From: Selenomonadaceae bacterium | Lineage (GTDB): Bacteria; Bacillota; Negativicutes; Selenomonadales; Selenomonadaceae | Direction: 5' to 3' | Assembly: GCA_017515635.1 (NCBI GenBank) | Contig: JAFWFO010000061.1 | Span: forward strand, 1 to 64,000 | Length of the DNA stretch: 64,000 nucleotides | In this document: positions 8,266 through 17,381 of the stretch, one piece after another | How the letters are laid out: every line of letters begins with the position of its first letter | Position numbering within the stretch: the stretch's first letter is position 1 | The notes under the pieces: generated by a model | Seen by the model: the letters and a program-made list of their open reading frames with translations, nothing else | The model's database searches: none | What the model was told of the DNA's origin: nothing | Made by a program: the position numbers and the translations under genes

Positions 8266-8907
8266 TTAGCCGTCCACTTCGACAGGAATAAAAATTTCTT
8301 CAAGCTCTTCACACAAAAAATTTGCGGCGGTCAAGTCGTTCATGTCGACCAAAAAACTTTCGACTGCGTCAGGCAACAGCAAAAGTTCCAGCGTCACGAC
8401 GTCGGCATAATCGGTGTTCGCAACGCGGATTTTTTTTTGCCGCAAAAAGTTTTCGACCGTCGCCAAAAAGTTATATTCGAGCGTCAGGGAAATTTTTCGG
8501 AACGCGGTCATCTGCACGATTTTTGACGCCGAAATTCCGAGTGCCGCCGTATGCGAATAAGCCCGAATCAAGCCGCCCGCGCCGAGTTTTATTCCGCCGA
8601 AATATCGCGTGACGACAATCGCGCAATTCGTCAAGGAATTTTTCTTTATCGTCTCCAAAATCGGATTGCCCGCCGTGCCGCCCGGTTCGCCGTCGTCGTT
8701 CGATTTTTGTTTGTTGCCGCGTTCGCCGAGAATCCACGCGCTGCAATTATGTGTTGCGTCGAAATATTTTTTCTTGATTGTCTGAACGAATTCGCGAGCG
8801 GCAATTTCGTCCTCGACGTGGCGAACGTGCGCCAAAAATTTAGATTTGTTGACTTCGTAAGCCGCGCCGAAAATTTCACCGTCCGCGACCGTCCGAAAAT
8901 TTTCCAT
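8266..8907 (-). CDS. yigZ: YigZ/IMPACT family protein
   Basis: A 213-residue protein of the YigZ (UPF0029/IMPACT) family. Diagnostic stretches are SKFLAHVRHVEDE, HNCSAWILG, SNDDGEPGGTAGNPIL and VTRYFGGIKLGAGGLIRAYS. The C-terminal part is the small second ferredoxin-like domain. Eukaryotic IMPACT regulates translation; the bacterial role is not settled. Length is normal for the family. ATG at 8907 has only a weak ribosome-binding site. It lies 12 nt after hemW and 20 nt before cobO, so the three probably form one operon. Confidence 0.9.
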   Translation of the reverse strand: MENFRTVADGEIFGAAYEVNKSKFLAHVRHVEDEIAAREFVQTIKKKYFDATHNCSAWILGERGNKQKSNDDGEPGGTAGNPILETIKKNSLTNCAIVVTRYFGGIKLGAGGLIRAYSHTAALGISASKIVQMTAFRKISLTLEYNFLATVENFLRQKKIRVANTDYADVVTLELLLLPDAVESFLVDMNDLTAANFLCEELEEIFIPVEVDG

Positions 8908-8919
8908 AAGCTCACAACC

Positions 8920-10017
8920 TTAAAATAAAAAATCTGCAAAAACTTCGTTACCCAAAGCCATGCCGCGTTTCGTCAGAAAAATTTTGTCGCCGTCAACTTC
9001 AAGCAAGCCCAGCCGCTGATTTTTTTCGATAACCGATCCGAACACGTCAAAAATCTGCGCGCCGAAATTTTTCGCGAAAGTTTTGGCGGAAATGCCTTCG
9101 ACGACGCGCAAGCCCAAAAAACAAAATTCTTCCATTGCGGCTTGACGGGTGACAATTTCTTCGACTTCGGAAACGTCTTCGCCCGCAAAAATTTTTTGTA
9201 TGTAAGTCGCCGTGTCGCAAACATTTGACGTGCGAATTTTGCCGTCGAAGCCGTGCGCGCCCGCTCCGAAGCCGAAATATTTTTTGCCAGTCCAGTAGCC
9301 GAGATTGTGGCGGCTCTCGAAATTTTTGGCGGCGAAGTTGCTGATTTCATAGCGGCGAAAACCGAACGTCGGCAAAGTTTCCGTGATAAAGTCGTACATG
9401 TCCGCACAAAGATTTTCGTCGACCGTCACGCCGTCCGAAAAAAATTTCGTGCCGCGTTCGACTTCAAGCCCGTAAATCGACACGTGTTGAATGCCCAAAT
9501 TTTTTACGCGGGCAACGTCGCGGCTCAAAATCTCAAGAGTTTGCGTCGGCAAGCCGTACATTAAATCAATGCTGACATTATCGAAAAATTTTTCGGCAAG
9601 CGCAACCGTTTCAAGTGCCGTGCGCGAATCGTGAATTCGTCCGAGAATTTTTAACAAGGCGTCGTCGAAACTTTGCACACCCAAACTCAAACGATTGAAG
9701 CCGATTGATTTCAGCCCGCGCAAAAAATTTTCGTCGACGGTTGACGGATTCGCTTCGATTGTAATTTCCGCCCGTTCGTCCACGGAAAAATTTTTCGTGA
9801 GCGCGTCAAAAATTTTTTCCAGTTGAGCGAGCGTCAAAGTCGTCGGAGTTCCGCCACCGAAATAAATCGACTCGACTTGTGAAAAATCTGCGCGAAGTTC
9901 GATTTCCCGCGTCAAAGCCTCGACGTAAGAAATTTTTTCCGCGTCATCACCGACCGCCGAATTGAACGCGCAATAATTGCATTTGCGCCGACAAAACGGC
10001 ACGTGAATATAAATCAT
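8920..10017 (-). CDS. hemW: HemW, radical SAM heme chaperone
   Basis: A 365-residue radical SAM protein. The start MIYIHVPFCRRKCNYCAF carries the C-x-x-x-C-x-x-C cluster motif followed by a fourth cysteine-free aromatic, and YFGGGTPTTL is the SAM-binding glycine motif. This matches HemW, formerly annotated as oxygen-independent coproporphyrinogen oxidase-like, now known as a heme chaperone. ATG at 10017 has CGGAGG upstream; the longer frame to 10068 runs through a terminator and is rejected. The gene heads a likely hemW-yigZ-cobO operon. Confidence 0.9.
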   Translation of the reverse strand: MIYIHVPFCRRKCNYCAFNSAVGDDAEKISYVEALTREIELRADFSQVESIYFGGGTPTTLTLAQLEKIFDALTKNFSVDERAEITIEANPSTVDENFLRGLKSIGFNRLSLGVQSFDDALLKILGRIHDSRTALETVALAEKFFDNVSIDLMYGLPTQTLEILSRDVARVKNLGIQHVSIYGLEVERGTKFFSDGVTVDENLCADMYDFITETLPTFGFRRYEISNFAAKNFESRHNLGYWTGKKYFGFGAGAHGFDGKIRTSNVCDTATYIQKIFAGEDVSEVEEIVTRQAAMEEFCFLGLRVVEGISAKTFAKNFGAQIFDVFGSVIEKNQRLGLLEVDGDKIFLTKRGMALGNEVFADFLF

Positions 10018-10030
10018 TCGACCGCCTCCG

Positions 10031-10057
10031 AAAAAAAATCCCCGAACGAATCGGGGA
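10031..10057 (-). terminator. Rho-independent terminator after the exported unknown gene
   Basis: On the minus strand a TCCCCGA/TCGGGGA stem with a 5-nt loop is followed by eight T. It ends the transcript of the gene at 10065-10610 just upstream of hemW. Confidence 0.85.
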
Positions 10058-10064
10058 AGAAAAT

Positions 10065-10610
10065 TCACGGGAGTACAATTCCTTTTGCCTCAACGTCGCT
10101 GTGCAGGAGCGGCATTTTCGTCAGCAAAGTTTCAATCAGCTTGTTGTGAATCGGATTTTTTATCGGCGCGTGATAGTGCGACGGCTTGATTGTTTTTTCG
10201 CCCGATGAAAAACTTTCGCAGATAATTTTGCCGTCCTTCACGTCGAAGAGCGCATACACTGGGATGACGTGAATGCCGTCTTTCCATTCGCCGAGCGCGT
10301 CGTCCGACTTGTCATTTTGCGGAGTCGTCGCCATCACGAACATCAGCGGCGAATAACCGTATTCGCCTTTATTCAGATAGAAGTCGTAAATTTTTCTATC
10401 GAACTTCACGAACGCGCCGGTCTCAGCTTCCGCGTCAAACGGCATAAAAAATATTTCGCCGTCTGTTTTGTTGCGGATAAGCATGAGCGCTTGTTTTTCG
10501 CCGTCAACGTGCCCCGCCGCCAATATGTCGAAATTTGATTCCGCCGCGCAGATTGAACTTGTCAACAAAAGCAACGCGAGGACAGCGAAAAATTTTTTTA
10601 CGGCAGTCAT
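10065..10610 (-). CDS. Exported protein of unknown function
   Basis: A 181-residue protein with a clear signal peptide: MTAVKKFFAVLALLLLTSSI then a probable cut after CAA. The cysteine is not in a good lipobox. The mature part is soluble, with a C-terminal SHYHAPIKNPIHNKLIETLL segment, and I do not recognise a family. The start is ATG at 10610 with GAGGAG upstream; the longer frame overlaps plsY and is rejected. It lies 13 nt after plsY and is closed by a terminator, so it is probably cotranscribed with plsY. Confidence 0.75.
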   Translation of the reverse strand: MTAVKKFFAVLALLLLTSSICAAESNFDILAAGHVDGEKQALMLIRNKTDGEIFFMPFDAEAETGAFVKFDRKIYDFYLNKGEYGYSPLMFVMATTPQNDKSDDALGEWKDGIHVIPVYALFDVKDGKIICESFSSGEKTIKPSHYHAPIKNPIHNKLIETLLTKMPLLHSDVEAKGIVLP

Positions 10611-10623
10611 TGAAAATAACTCC

Positions 10624-11202
10624 TCAAACTTTATTTTCGCGACCGGCTTTAAGTCGTAAAATATTTTCTCTGTGACGCCAAACAATCATCACCGCCGCCG
10701 CCAACGCGAACGCGAAAAATTCCGCAGGCTGTTTGAAAAGTGCCGCAAGTATCGGCGTGAGAACTGCCGCGACGATTGAGCCGACCGAAACATAACGCGT
10801 CAACAGGAACAGCACGAGCCACACAATAAAGACAATCGCCGTAATTTTTGGCATCAACGCCGCAAGAACGCCGAGACCCGTCGCGACGCCTTTGCCGCCT
10901 TTGAAGCCGAGGAACAGCGGGAACATGTGCCCGACGACCGCGAAGAAGCCGCCCAAAACCATTGCCCCGGGCGTGCACAAAACACAGCCGCCGAGCAGAA
11001 CGCCGAGTTGACCTTTAATCAAGTCGAGCAGGAAAACTAAAAAACCCGCCTTGCGTCCGAGAGTCCGCCAAGCGTTCGTTGCGCCGATGTTGTGCGAGCC
11101 GTATTGACGCAAATCTTTTTTCCAAATAAGTTTGCCGAGAATCAAGCCGGTAGGTATCGAGCCGATTAAATAAGCACCCAGCGCGACTAAAATCACGTCC
11201 AT
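10624..11202 (-). CDS. plsY: Glycerol-3-phosphate acyltransferase PlsY
   Basis: A 192-residue integral membrane acyl-phosphate:glycerol-3-phosphate acyltransferase, which makes lysophosphatidate, the first step of phospholipid synthesis. The three family motifs are visible: GSIPTG, GSHNIGATNAWRTLG, and GFKGGKGVATGLG. There are about five hydrophobic segments. ATG at 11202 is preceded by GGAGG. A longer in-frame reading upstream is only the tRNA gene read as protein. The tRNA-Leu lies 23 nt upstream on the same strand, so the two may share a transcript. Confidence 0.95.
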   Translation of the reverse strand: MDVILVALGAYLIGSIPTGLILGKLIWKKDLRQYGSHNIGATNAWRTLGRKAGFLVFLLDLIKGQLGVLLGGCVLCTPGAMVLGGFFAVVGHMFPLFLGFKGGKGVATGLGVLAALMPKITAIVFIVWLVLFLLTRYVSVGSIVAAVLTPILAALFKQPAEFFAFALAAAVMIVWRHRENILRLKAGRENKV

Positions 11203-11225
11203 AAAAATTCCTCCGTTAAAAAATT

Positions 11226-11310
11226 TGGTGCGGATGGAGGGGGTCGAACCCTCACGCCCGAAGGCAACGGATCCTAAGTCCGGCGCGTCTGCCAATTCCG
11301 CCACATCCGC
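11226..11310 (-). tRNA. tRNA-Leu (anticodon TAG)
   Basis: The minus strand reads a complete class II tRNA of 85 nt with encoded CCA. Acceptor GCGGATG pairs with CATCCGC, discriminator A is followed by CCA, the anticodon loop is CTTAGGA (TAG), and the T-arm is GAGGG-TTCGACC-CCCTC. A long variable arm (TGCCTTCGGGCG) is as expected for leucine. Confidence 0.95.
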
Positions 11311-11319
11311 TTAAAGTTG

Positions 11320-11348
11320 ATTATAAAATATTTGTTGCGTCAAAACAA
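11320..11348 (-). promoter_or_regulatory. Promoter of tRNA-Leu (and possibly plsY)
   Basis: TATAAT on the minus strand at 11325-11320 with TTGTTT 17 nt upstream (11348-11343), ending 9 nt before the tRNA 5' end. Confidence 0.6.
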
Positions 11349-11534
11349 CCGCCGCAAAAAATTTTCCAGCAAGGGCGAATGCGCGCTGGCAAGCATGAGG
11401 TGTTGCATCCAATTTTTTTAGACGTCTCGACCTCCGCAACATATTCGCCGCGTTTAAAGCATAAAAAATTTTCGCAGGATTATTTCACGAGTCGACGAAT
11501 AACAATCACCAAACTTTTCACGGGAGGGAAAAAT

Positions 11535-13193
11535 TTGCAAACCAAAGACAAAATCGTTGCGGCGATTGAAACTGCGGCACGAGCGGCAATGGATGACGGC
11601 GCGTTGAAATTTTCGGACACCTTGCCCGAAATTGCGTTGGAAGTTCCGCCGAAAAAAGATTTCGGAGACTTCGCGACAAACTTCGCCATGCAGAGCGCAA
11701 AAATTTTCCGCACGTCACCGAAAAAAATCGCCGAGGAACTCAAAGCCCGAATTGACTGCGACATAATCGAGCGGATTGAAATTGCGGGCGCGGGTTTCAT
11801 GAATTTTTATCTAAAGTCCGACGTGATTTATCGCGAGCTGAAAAAAATTTACGACGCGGGCGACGATTTCGGGAACTTGCCGAACAAAGGCAACCCGACA
11901 ATCCAAGTCGAATACGTCAGCGCAAATCCGACGGGCTTGCTTCATGTCGGTCACGGACGCGGCGCGGCGGCCGGTTCGGCACTCGTCAACATTTTGCGTG
12001 CGGCGGGCTTCAACGTCGAGAGCGAATTTTATATCAACGACGCCGGCAACCAAATGGACAAGCTTGCCGCCTCCGTCAACGCCCGTTATCTGGAATTGTT
12101 GGGACGTGAAGTCGAATTTCCCGAAGACGGCTATTTGGGCGAAGACATTATCGACACGACGAAAAGAATCATTGAACACATCGGCGACAAATATCTTGAT
12201 TCGCCGGACGACGAGCGCAAAAGAATTTTGGGCGATTTGGCTTACGAAGACAAGCTCATCGAACTCAAAAAAGATTTGAAAAATTTCCGCGTGAATTTTA
12301 ACGTTTGGTTCAGCGAACGCACGTTGCACCCTTACAAGATTGACGCGGCGATTGACGAACTTAAAGCGAACGGCGGCATTTACGAACAGGACGGCGCGTT
12401 GTGGCTTGCGTCAACGAAATTCGGCGACGACAAAGACCGCGTTGTTGTTCGTGCGAACGGAGAGGCGACTTATCTTGCGGCGGACATTGCCTATCACAAA
12501 AACAAATTCGATCGCGGATTCGGACAGCTGATTAATCTTTGGGGCGCGGATCATCACGGCTATGTTGCCCGCGTCAAGGCCGCAATGAAAATGTTGGGCT
12601 ACGACGCCGACAAGTTGAAAATTATTTTCCTGCAAATGGTTTCGCTTTTCCGTGGCGGCGAGGCGGTCAAGATGTCGAAACGTGCGGGCACGGCAATTCC
12701 CCTGCGCGAACTCATGGACGAAGTCGGCACGGACGCGGCGAGATATTTTTTCTTGATGCGTTCAACCGACAGCCAACTTGATTTCGATTTGGATTTGGCG
12801 AAGTCTCAAAGCTCCGAAAATCCCGTGTACTACATTCAGTACGCGCACGCAAGAATTTGTTCGATCTTCCGCCAGACGAAGGAAGCCGGCTTGATTTTGG
12901 ACGGTGAGCCGAAATTTTCGCTGATGAATTCTTCCGCCGAACTTGACTTGATTAACAAAATTTTCGAGTACCCCGCCGAAGTCGAGAAGGCCGCCGCAGA
13001 ATTTGCGCCGCAGAGAATTGCCCGCTACGTTTATGATTTGGCATCGACGTTCAGCAGTTTTTATCGCGACTGCAGAATTTTGGGCGTCGAAACAGATTTG
13101 GCGAAAGCTCGGCTTGCCCTGCTGAAAATCACGCAACACACGATTGCGCACGCGTTGGGATTGCTCGGCGTTTCCGCGCCTGAAAGGATGTAA
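11535..13193 (+). CDS. argS: Arginyl-tRNA synthetase
   Basis: A 552-residue class I aminoacyl-tRNA synthetase charging tRNA-Arg. The HIGH motif is SANPTGLLHVGHGRG, the KMSKS-like motif is VKMSKRAG, and the C-terminal anticodon-binding (DALR) domain ends ITQHTIAHALGLLGVSAPERM. The N-terminal Arg-tRNA synthetase domain is present with PKKDFGDFATN. The start is TTG at 11535, 6-7 nt after GGGAGGG; the longer in-frame reading to 11379 has no ribosome-binding site. The 224-nt region upstream shows no recognisable T-box. The L,D-transpeptidase gene follows after 3 nt. Confidence 0.95.
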   Translation: MQTKDKIVAAIETAARAAMDDGALKFSDTLPEIALEVPPKKDFGDFATNFAMQSAKIFRTSPKKIAEELKARIDCDIIERIEIAGAGFMNFYLKSDVIYRELKKIYDAGDDFGNLPNKGNPTIQVEYVSANPTGLLHVGHGRGAAAGSALVNILRAAGFNVESEFYINDAGNQMDKLAASVNARYLELLGREVEFPEDGYLGEDIIDTTKRIIEHIGDKYLDSPDDERKRILGDLAYEDKLIELKKDLKNFRVNFNVWFSERTLHPYKIDAAIDELKANGGIYEQDGALWLASTKFGDDKDRVVVRANGEATYLAADIAYHKNKFDRGFGQLINLWGADHHGYVARVKAAMKMLGYDADKLKIIFLQMVSLFRGGEAVKMSKRAGTAIPLRELMDEVGTDAARYFFLMRSTDSQLDFDLDLAKSQSSENPVYYIQYAHARICSIFRQTKEAGLILDGEPKFSLMNSSAELDLINKIFEYPAEVEKAAAEFAPQRIARYVYDLASTFSSFYRDCRILGVETDLAKARLALLKITQHTIAHALGLLGVSAPERM

Positions 13194-13196
13194 GCC

Positions 13197-13871
13197 GTGC
13201 GAAAAATTTTTTTGACATTGGTGGCGGTGATTATGTTCGTCTGTCAAAGCGTGCAAGCTCAATCGTCCCCGCAGTGGGTGAAAAATTTGCCCGCCGCGCA
13301 GAATTTCAATCAGATGGTTGTTGTCGCGTGGATTCAAGGAACAACGGCTTGGATTTCCATGCACGAAAAAATTAACGGCGATTGGCAACAGATTATGACG
13401 ACGCCCGGATTCGTCGGCGTAAACGGCATGGGCAAAGTCAAAGAAGGCGACCACAAAACACCCGTCGGCACGTTCCAATTTGATTTTGCGTTCGGAATTT
13501 TGCCCGACCCGGGTTGCGCAATTCCCTACGTGCAAATCAACGAGCATCATTACTGGTCAGGCGATTGGAATTACAAATATAATCAGTTCGTCGACGACAG
13601 AGAGGCACCCGCGAATTTCGACACGGCATACAGCGAACATTTGATTGACTACAACCCGCATTACAATTACGGACTGAACATGGGTTACAACGCCGAATGC
13701 ACGCCCGGCAGAGGCTCCGCGCTGTTCATGCACTGCTTCGGAACGCATAAACCGTGGACGGCCGGTTGTGTCGGTTTGCCCGAAGAAAAAATGCTTTTCG
13801 TCATGCAACACGTCAAACCCGGTTGCGCTTGCGTCATCGATTCGCTCGAAAATTTGGGCGGTTCACTTTAA
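13197..13871 (+). CDS. L,D-transpeptidase (YkuD-like), exported, copy 1
   Basis: A 224-residue protein with a signal peptide (about residues 1-21, ending QSVQA). The C-terminal half matches the YkuD/ErfK fold: histidine in FMHCFG (about His179) and the catalytic cysteine in TAGCVGLP (about Cys191), in the H-x(n)-G-C order of L,D-transpeptidases, which cross-link or trim peptidoglycan. The spacing fits the shorter COG3786-like group. GTG at 13197 lies 3 nt after argS with AAAGGATG as ribosome-binding site. The next gene is a close tandem copy. Extra cysteines (HCFG, PGCAC) are unusual for an exported enzyme. Confidence 0.8.
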   Translation: MRKIFLTLVAVIMFVCQSVQAQSSPQWVKNLPAAQNFNQMVVVAWIQGTTAWISMHEKINGDWQQIMTTPGFVGVNGMGKVKEGDHKTPVGTFQFDFAFGILPDPGCAIPYVQINEHHYWSGDWNYKYNQFVDDREAPANFDTAYSEHLIDYNPHYNYGLNMGYNAECTPGRGSALFMHCFGTHKPWTAGCVGLPEEKMLFVMQHVKPGCACVIDSLENLGGSL

Positions 13872-13893
13872 AAATTTTTAGGAGGTACGTGTC

Positions 13894-14568
13894 ATGCGAA
13901 AAATTTTTTTGACGTTGGTGGCGGTGATATTGTTCGCCTGTCAAAGCGTGCAAGCTCAATCGTCCCCGCAGTGGGTGAAAAATTTACCCGCCGCGCAAAA
14001 TTCAAATCAAATGATCGTCGTCGCGTGGATTCAAGGAACTACCGCTTGGATTTCCATGCACGAAAAAATTAACGGCGATTGGCAACAAACCATGACGACG
14101 CCCGGATTCGTCGGCAAAAACGGTCTCGGCAAAACCAAAGAAGGCGACGCCAAATCGCCCACGGGAACTTTCAAATTCGATTTCGCGATGGGCATTGCGT
14201 CCGACCCCGGCTGTGCGATTCCTTACGTGCAAGTCAACGAACATCATTACTGGTCAGGCGACGCGAATTACAAATACAATCAGTTCATCGACGACAGAGA
14301 AGCTCCCGCGAATTTCAACAAGGAAGACAGCGAACATCTGATTGACTACAACCCGCATTATCTTTACGCGCTGAACATTACTTACAATCCCGAATGCACG
14401 CCCGGCAAAGGCTCCGCGATTTTCATGCACTGCTTTGGAACGCATAAACCGTGGACGGGCGGTTGCATTGCCTTGCCCGAAGCGAAGATGCTTTTCGTCA
14501 TGCAACACGTTCGCCCCGATTGCGTCTGCGTTATCGATTCGGCGGAAAACCTTGGCGCGGAATTGTAA
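13894..14568 (+). CDS. L,D-transpeptidase (YkuD-like), exported, copy 2
   Basis: A second 224-residue copy, about four-fifths identical by eye to the gene just upstream, with the same signal peptide and length. Catalytic residues are retained: the histidine in FMHCFG and the cysteine in TGGCIALP. Differences concentrate in surface loops (for example KDDAKSPTGT-like versus HKTPVGT). It has its own strong AGGAGG site 22 nt after copy 1. The pair is a recent tandem duplication; whether the two have different substrates is unknown. Confidence 0.8.
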   Translation: MRKIFLTLVAVILFACQSVQAQSSPQWVKNLPAAQNSNQMIVVAWIQGTTAWISMHEKINGDWQQTMTTPGFVGKNGLGKTKEGDAKSPTGTFKFDFAMGIASDPGCAIPYVQVNEHHYWSGDANYKYNQFIDDREAPANFNKEDSEHLIDYNPHYLYALNITYNPECTPGKGSAIFMHCFGTHKPWTGGCIALPEAKMLFVMQHVRPDCVCVIDSAENLGAEL

Positions 14569-14610
14569 AATCGACGTTCACGCAACAAAATTATTTGGGA
14601 AGTGATTTTT

Positions 14611-15108
14611 ATGGCAGAAACTACAAACACGGTGCTTGACGAAACTGCGGATAAAACCACAAACACAGTGTCTGATGAAACTGCAGTTAAAACTACAAAC
14701 ACAGTGTCTGATGAAACTGCGGATAAAACTACAAACACAGTGTCTGATGAAACTGCAGTTAAAACTACAAACACAGTGCCCGCCAAAACTGCGGATAAAA
14801 TTTCATACGAGCAACCGAGATACAACTTTGACGAGATGAGCGAGGTTGATCTTGCTTACAAACTTTTGACCGAGGCGGGCAAAGACAATCCCGCTTATTT
14901 CAAAACGCTGATTCGCACGATTATCAAGCTCAAAAACAAGGCCGTTCAAAACGAGGCGGCGGCTATTTCCGAAATTTACACGATGATTAACATGGACAGC
15001 CGCTTTCAGCACATGGGCGACGGTCGTTGGGGCTTGACCGATTGGGTGCCGCCCGAAACAAAACGTTCGTCGCGTTCGCGTTCGACAACGAGCAAATCGA
15101 CTTCCTGA
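14611..15108 (+). CDS. HARE-HTH (RNA polymerase delta-like) protein with repeat arm
   Basis: A 165-residue protein in three parts. Residues 4-63 are five copies of a 12-residue unit of type TTNTVSDETADK. Residues about 72-147 form a HARE-HTH domain (VDLAYKLLTEAG, AEIYT-like ISEIYTMINMDSRF, GDGRWGLTDWVP), as in the delta subunit RpoE of Firmicute RNA polymerase. The tail is rich in Ser, Arg and Thr. In true delta the disordered acidic arm is C-terminal; here a repeat arm is N-terminal, so it may be a delta relative rather than delta itself. ATG at 14611 follows GGGAAGTG. Confidence 0.7.
   Translation: MAETTNTVLDETADKTTNTVSDETAVKTTNTVSDETADKTTNTVSDETAVKTTNTVPAKTADKISYEQPRYNFDEMSEVDLAYKLLTEAGKDNPAYFKTLIRTIIKLKNKAVQNEAAAISEIYTMINMDSRFQHMGDGRWGLTDWVPPETKRSSRSRSTTSKSTS
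14620..14799 (+). repeat. Five tandem 36-bp coding repeats
   Basis: Five in-frame copies of a 36-bp unit encode the 12-residue repeat arm of the HARE-HTH protein. Units 2-4 are almost identical at DNA level and alternate between GCGGAT and GCAGTT at one position, so the array looks young and prone to copy-number change. Confidence 0.9.
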
Positions 15109-15235
15109 ACCAAAAATTTTTCCGGCGACTGAAAATTTTTTGGTCGACGGATTTTTTTTGCAACGCGCAGGAAAATCGCGAGCAAAAACGAAATGCATTT
15201 CAAGTTGCAAATAAAACAAACTAGGGGGGATGAGT

Positions 15236-17206
15236 GTGAAACTCAAACAAAAATTCATGGCGTTGGCGTGTATGATGAGCTTTTCGATTGCGGTCGTCTG
15301 CCTTATCAGCTATTATTTCGCGAACGCCGAACTTCAAAGCAGTGTCAACAGCGAACTGCAAACAACCGTTGCAAAAGAGGCCGCCGATTTGAACGGATGG
15401 TTGCAAGCGAAAAAAACTTTCGGCGAAAGTTTGTCCAATCAGCTGTCAAATCTGAGCGGGAATACACAGTTGCTCAAGACGAAGGAAGCTTTGGGAGTTG
15501 CCATCACCGACAAAGAAGTTTTGGAAATGTCTTTGGGCTTGGAGGACGGCTACTTCCGCAGTTACTACGCGGGCGAATTGACGGGTAAAGTTGACCCGCG
15601 AGTGCGTCCGTGGTATCAGCTTGCCAAACAGGAAGGCAAAGCGACAATCACCGATCCTTACACCGACGTGAACACCAAAGCCACAATCGTCGCGGTTGCC
15701 ACGCCCGTCAAGTCGAACGGAACTTTTATCGGCGGAACGTGTTTGGGCATTTCACTTGAAGAATTGAAAAATCAAGCGATGCGCATGAAGTATCACGGCG
15801 AAGGTTCCGGAATCATAGTCGAATCGAAAGGCACGATTCTTGCAACGTCAGAGTTTGGCGAAGCGACGAAAAGTTTCAAAGATATTGACGGTATCGGCAA
15901 TCACTTCGACGAAATGGTTCGCAGCGGTAGCGGATATTTTGAAGTCACGATTGACGGCGAGGATTTAGTTTTTGCTTACGCGACAATTCCCGAAACGGGC
16001 TGGCTTTTGGGAATAACCGCGACTGAATCCGTTGTCTTTGCTCCGTTGCGCAACCTGCGACTCTTGTTTATCTTCCTCACACTTTTGGGACTTGTATCCG
16101 CGTTCGGAATTTGTCTTGTGTTCGCGGGAAAAATCACGACGCCTGTTGCCAAACTCGAAGACTACGCGGTTCAGCTCTCGAAGGGCAATTTGGCAATGCA
16201 AGATTTGCTGGTCACGTCCTCCGATGAAATCGGCACGTTGACGCACGAATTTAACGTTATGAAGAAAAATCTGCGCGGACTTATAACGAAAATGTCGACG
16301 ACTTCCGAACAAGTTGCGGCATCTTCACAGCAACTGACGGCAAGTTCCCAACAATCCGCCGATGCTTCGATTAAAGTCGCCGAAACGGTCAACGAAGTTT
16401 CCGACTCCGTCAACAGCCAAATGCACGACATCGACGAGGCAAAGACCAACGTCGACGCGATTTTTACGGACATTCAAGCCGTCGAAAGAAAATCCCACGA
16501 CGTTGCCGAAACGTCCAATCGAACTTCCGAAGCGGCACAAAAAGGTTCCGAACTGATGACCACCGCCGTCAACAGCATGAGACGCATTGAAAAAAGCGTT
16601 ATGGCGAGCGCGGACGTTGTCAGGAAACTCGGCGAGAACAGCCGCCAAATCGGACAAATCGTCGAAGCAATCGCCGCCATCGCCGAACAAACAAACTTGC
16701 TTGCATTGAACGCGGCTATCGAAGCTGCGCGAGCGGGCGAACACGGTCGCGGATTCGCCGTTGTTTCGGAAGAAGTCCGCAAGCTTGCCGAACAATCCAG
16801 CGAGGCCGCCGAACAAATCAAAGTACGCATTTCTTCGATTCAGCAAGACACCGAAGACGCCGTCGAAGCAATGCAAACCGGTACGGACGAGGTTAAATCC
16901 GGCACGGGCGCGATTCGTGATGTCGGTACGCAATTCTCCGAAATTCTGTCGATGGTCAACGGTATCAAGACGCAAATGGATGAAATCAATTCCGCCGTGA
17001 AGACCGTCGCGAAAGAAGCCTCCACGATTGTTCAGATGGTCAACAACATTGACACGCTGAGCAAGAGAACTTCAACCAACATGCGGGCAATTTCCGACTC
17101 GACGGAAGAACAATCCGCCTCGAACGAAGAGATCGCCGCCGCAAGTCAAGCCCTGTCGCAAATGGCGGACGACATGCAAAACGCAGTCGGTCAGTTCAAA
17201 GTCTGA
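15236..17206 (+). CDS. Methyl-accepting chemotaxis protein, dCache type
   Basis: A 656-residue chemoreceptor. A membrane segment near residues 8-30 is followed by a periplasmic dCache-type sensor with [18 protein letters not shown] and [20 protein letters not shown], typical of amino-acid-sensing PAS-like dCache domains. A second membrane segment lies near residues 275-300, then HAMP, then the signalling hairpin with its conserved tip [23 protein letters not shown] at 15236 has 6 nt from the AGGGGGG site; ATG at 15230 directly abuts it and is less likely. No che genes are close, so it is an orphan receptor. Confidence 0.92.
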   Translation: MKLKQKFMALACMMSFSIAVVCLISYYFANAELQSSVNSELQTTVAKEAADLNGWLQAKKTFGESLSNQLSNLSGNTQLLKTKEALGVAITDKEVLEMSLGLEDGYFRSYYAGELTGKVDPRVRPWYQLAKQEGKATITDPYTDVNTKATIVAVATPVKSNGTFIGGTCLGISLEELKNQAMRMKYHGEGSGIIVESKGTILATSEFGEATKSFKDIDGIGNHFDEMVRSGSGYFEVTIDGEDLVFAYATIPETGWLLGITATESVVFAPLRNLRLLFIFLTLLGLVSAFGICLVFAGKITTPVAKLEDYAVQLSKGNLAMQDLLVTSSDEIGTLTHEFNVMKKNLRGLITKMSTTSEQVAASSQQLTASSQQSADASIKVAETVNEVSDSVNSQMHDIDEAKTNVDAIFTDIQAVERKSHDVAETSNRTSEAAQKGSELMTTAVNSMRRIEKSVMASADVVRKLGENSRQIGQIVEAIAAIAEQTNLLALNAAIEAARAGEHGRGFAVVSEEVRKLAEQSSEAAEQIKVRISSIQQDTEDAVEAMQTGTDEVKSGTGAIRDVGTQFSEILSMVNGIKTQMDEINSAVKTVAKEASTIVQMVNNIDTLSKRTSTNMRAISDSTEEQSASNEEIAAASQALSQMADDMQNAVGQFKV

Positions 17207-17241
17207 GTGTCTACTCAAAAAATTTTTCGTTTAAAAAATTC

Positions 17242-17275
17242 ATTCCCTCCGTTTATCGGGGGGAATTTTCTTTTG
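17242..17275 (+). terminator. Terminator after the chemoreceptor gene
   Basis: A 10-bp stem ATTCCCTCCG/CGGGGGGAAT with one G-U pair and a 5-nt loop, followed by a T-rich tail. Confidence 0.75.
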
Positions 17276-17381
17276 CGATTGTGCAATGGCCTTGTTTGTG
17301 TTAAAATGCCGCCGAATCAACCTAGGGCGAAAACGTTCCCTGAAATAGAAATTTTTTCGCACGACGAAGGAGGTTTTCTTA

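Noticed and set aside
11203..11304. N-terminal extension of plsY
   Set aside because: The extension is the tRNA-Leu gene read as protein; the GGAGG site and family length fit the start at 11202.
11311..11534. T-box riboswitch in front of argS
   Set aside because: No T-box consensus (GGTGG-type) sequence or specifier hairpin was found in the 224-nt region; nothing else recognisable was seen there.
14620..14799. CRISPR-like array
   Set aside because: The 36-bp repeats are contiguous without spacers and lie in frame in a coding sequence.
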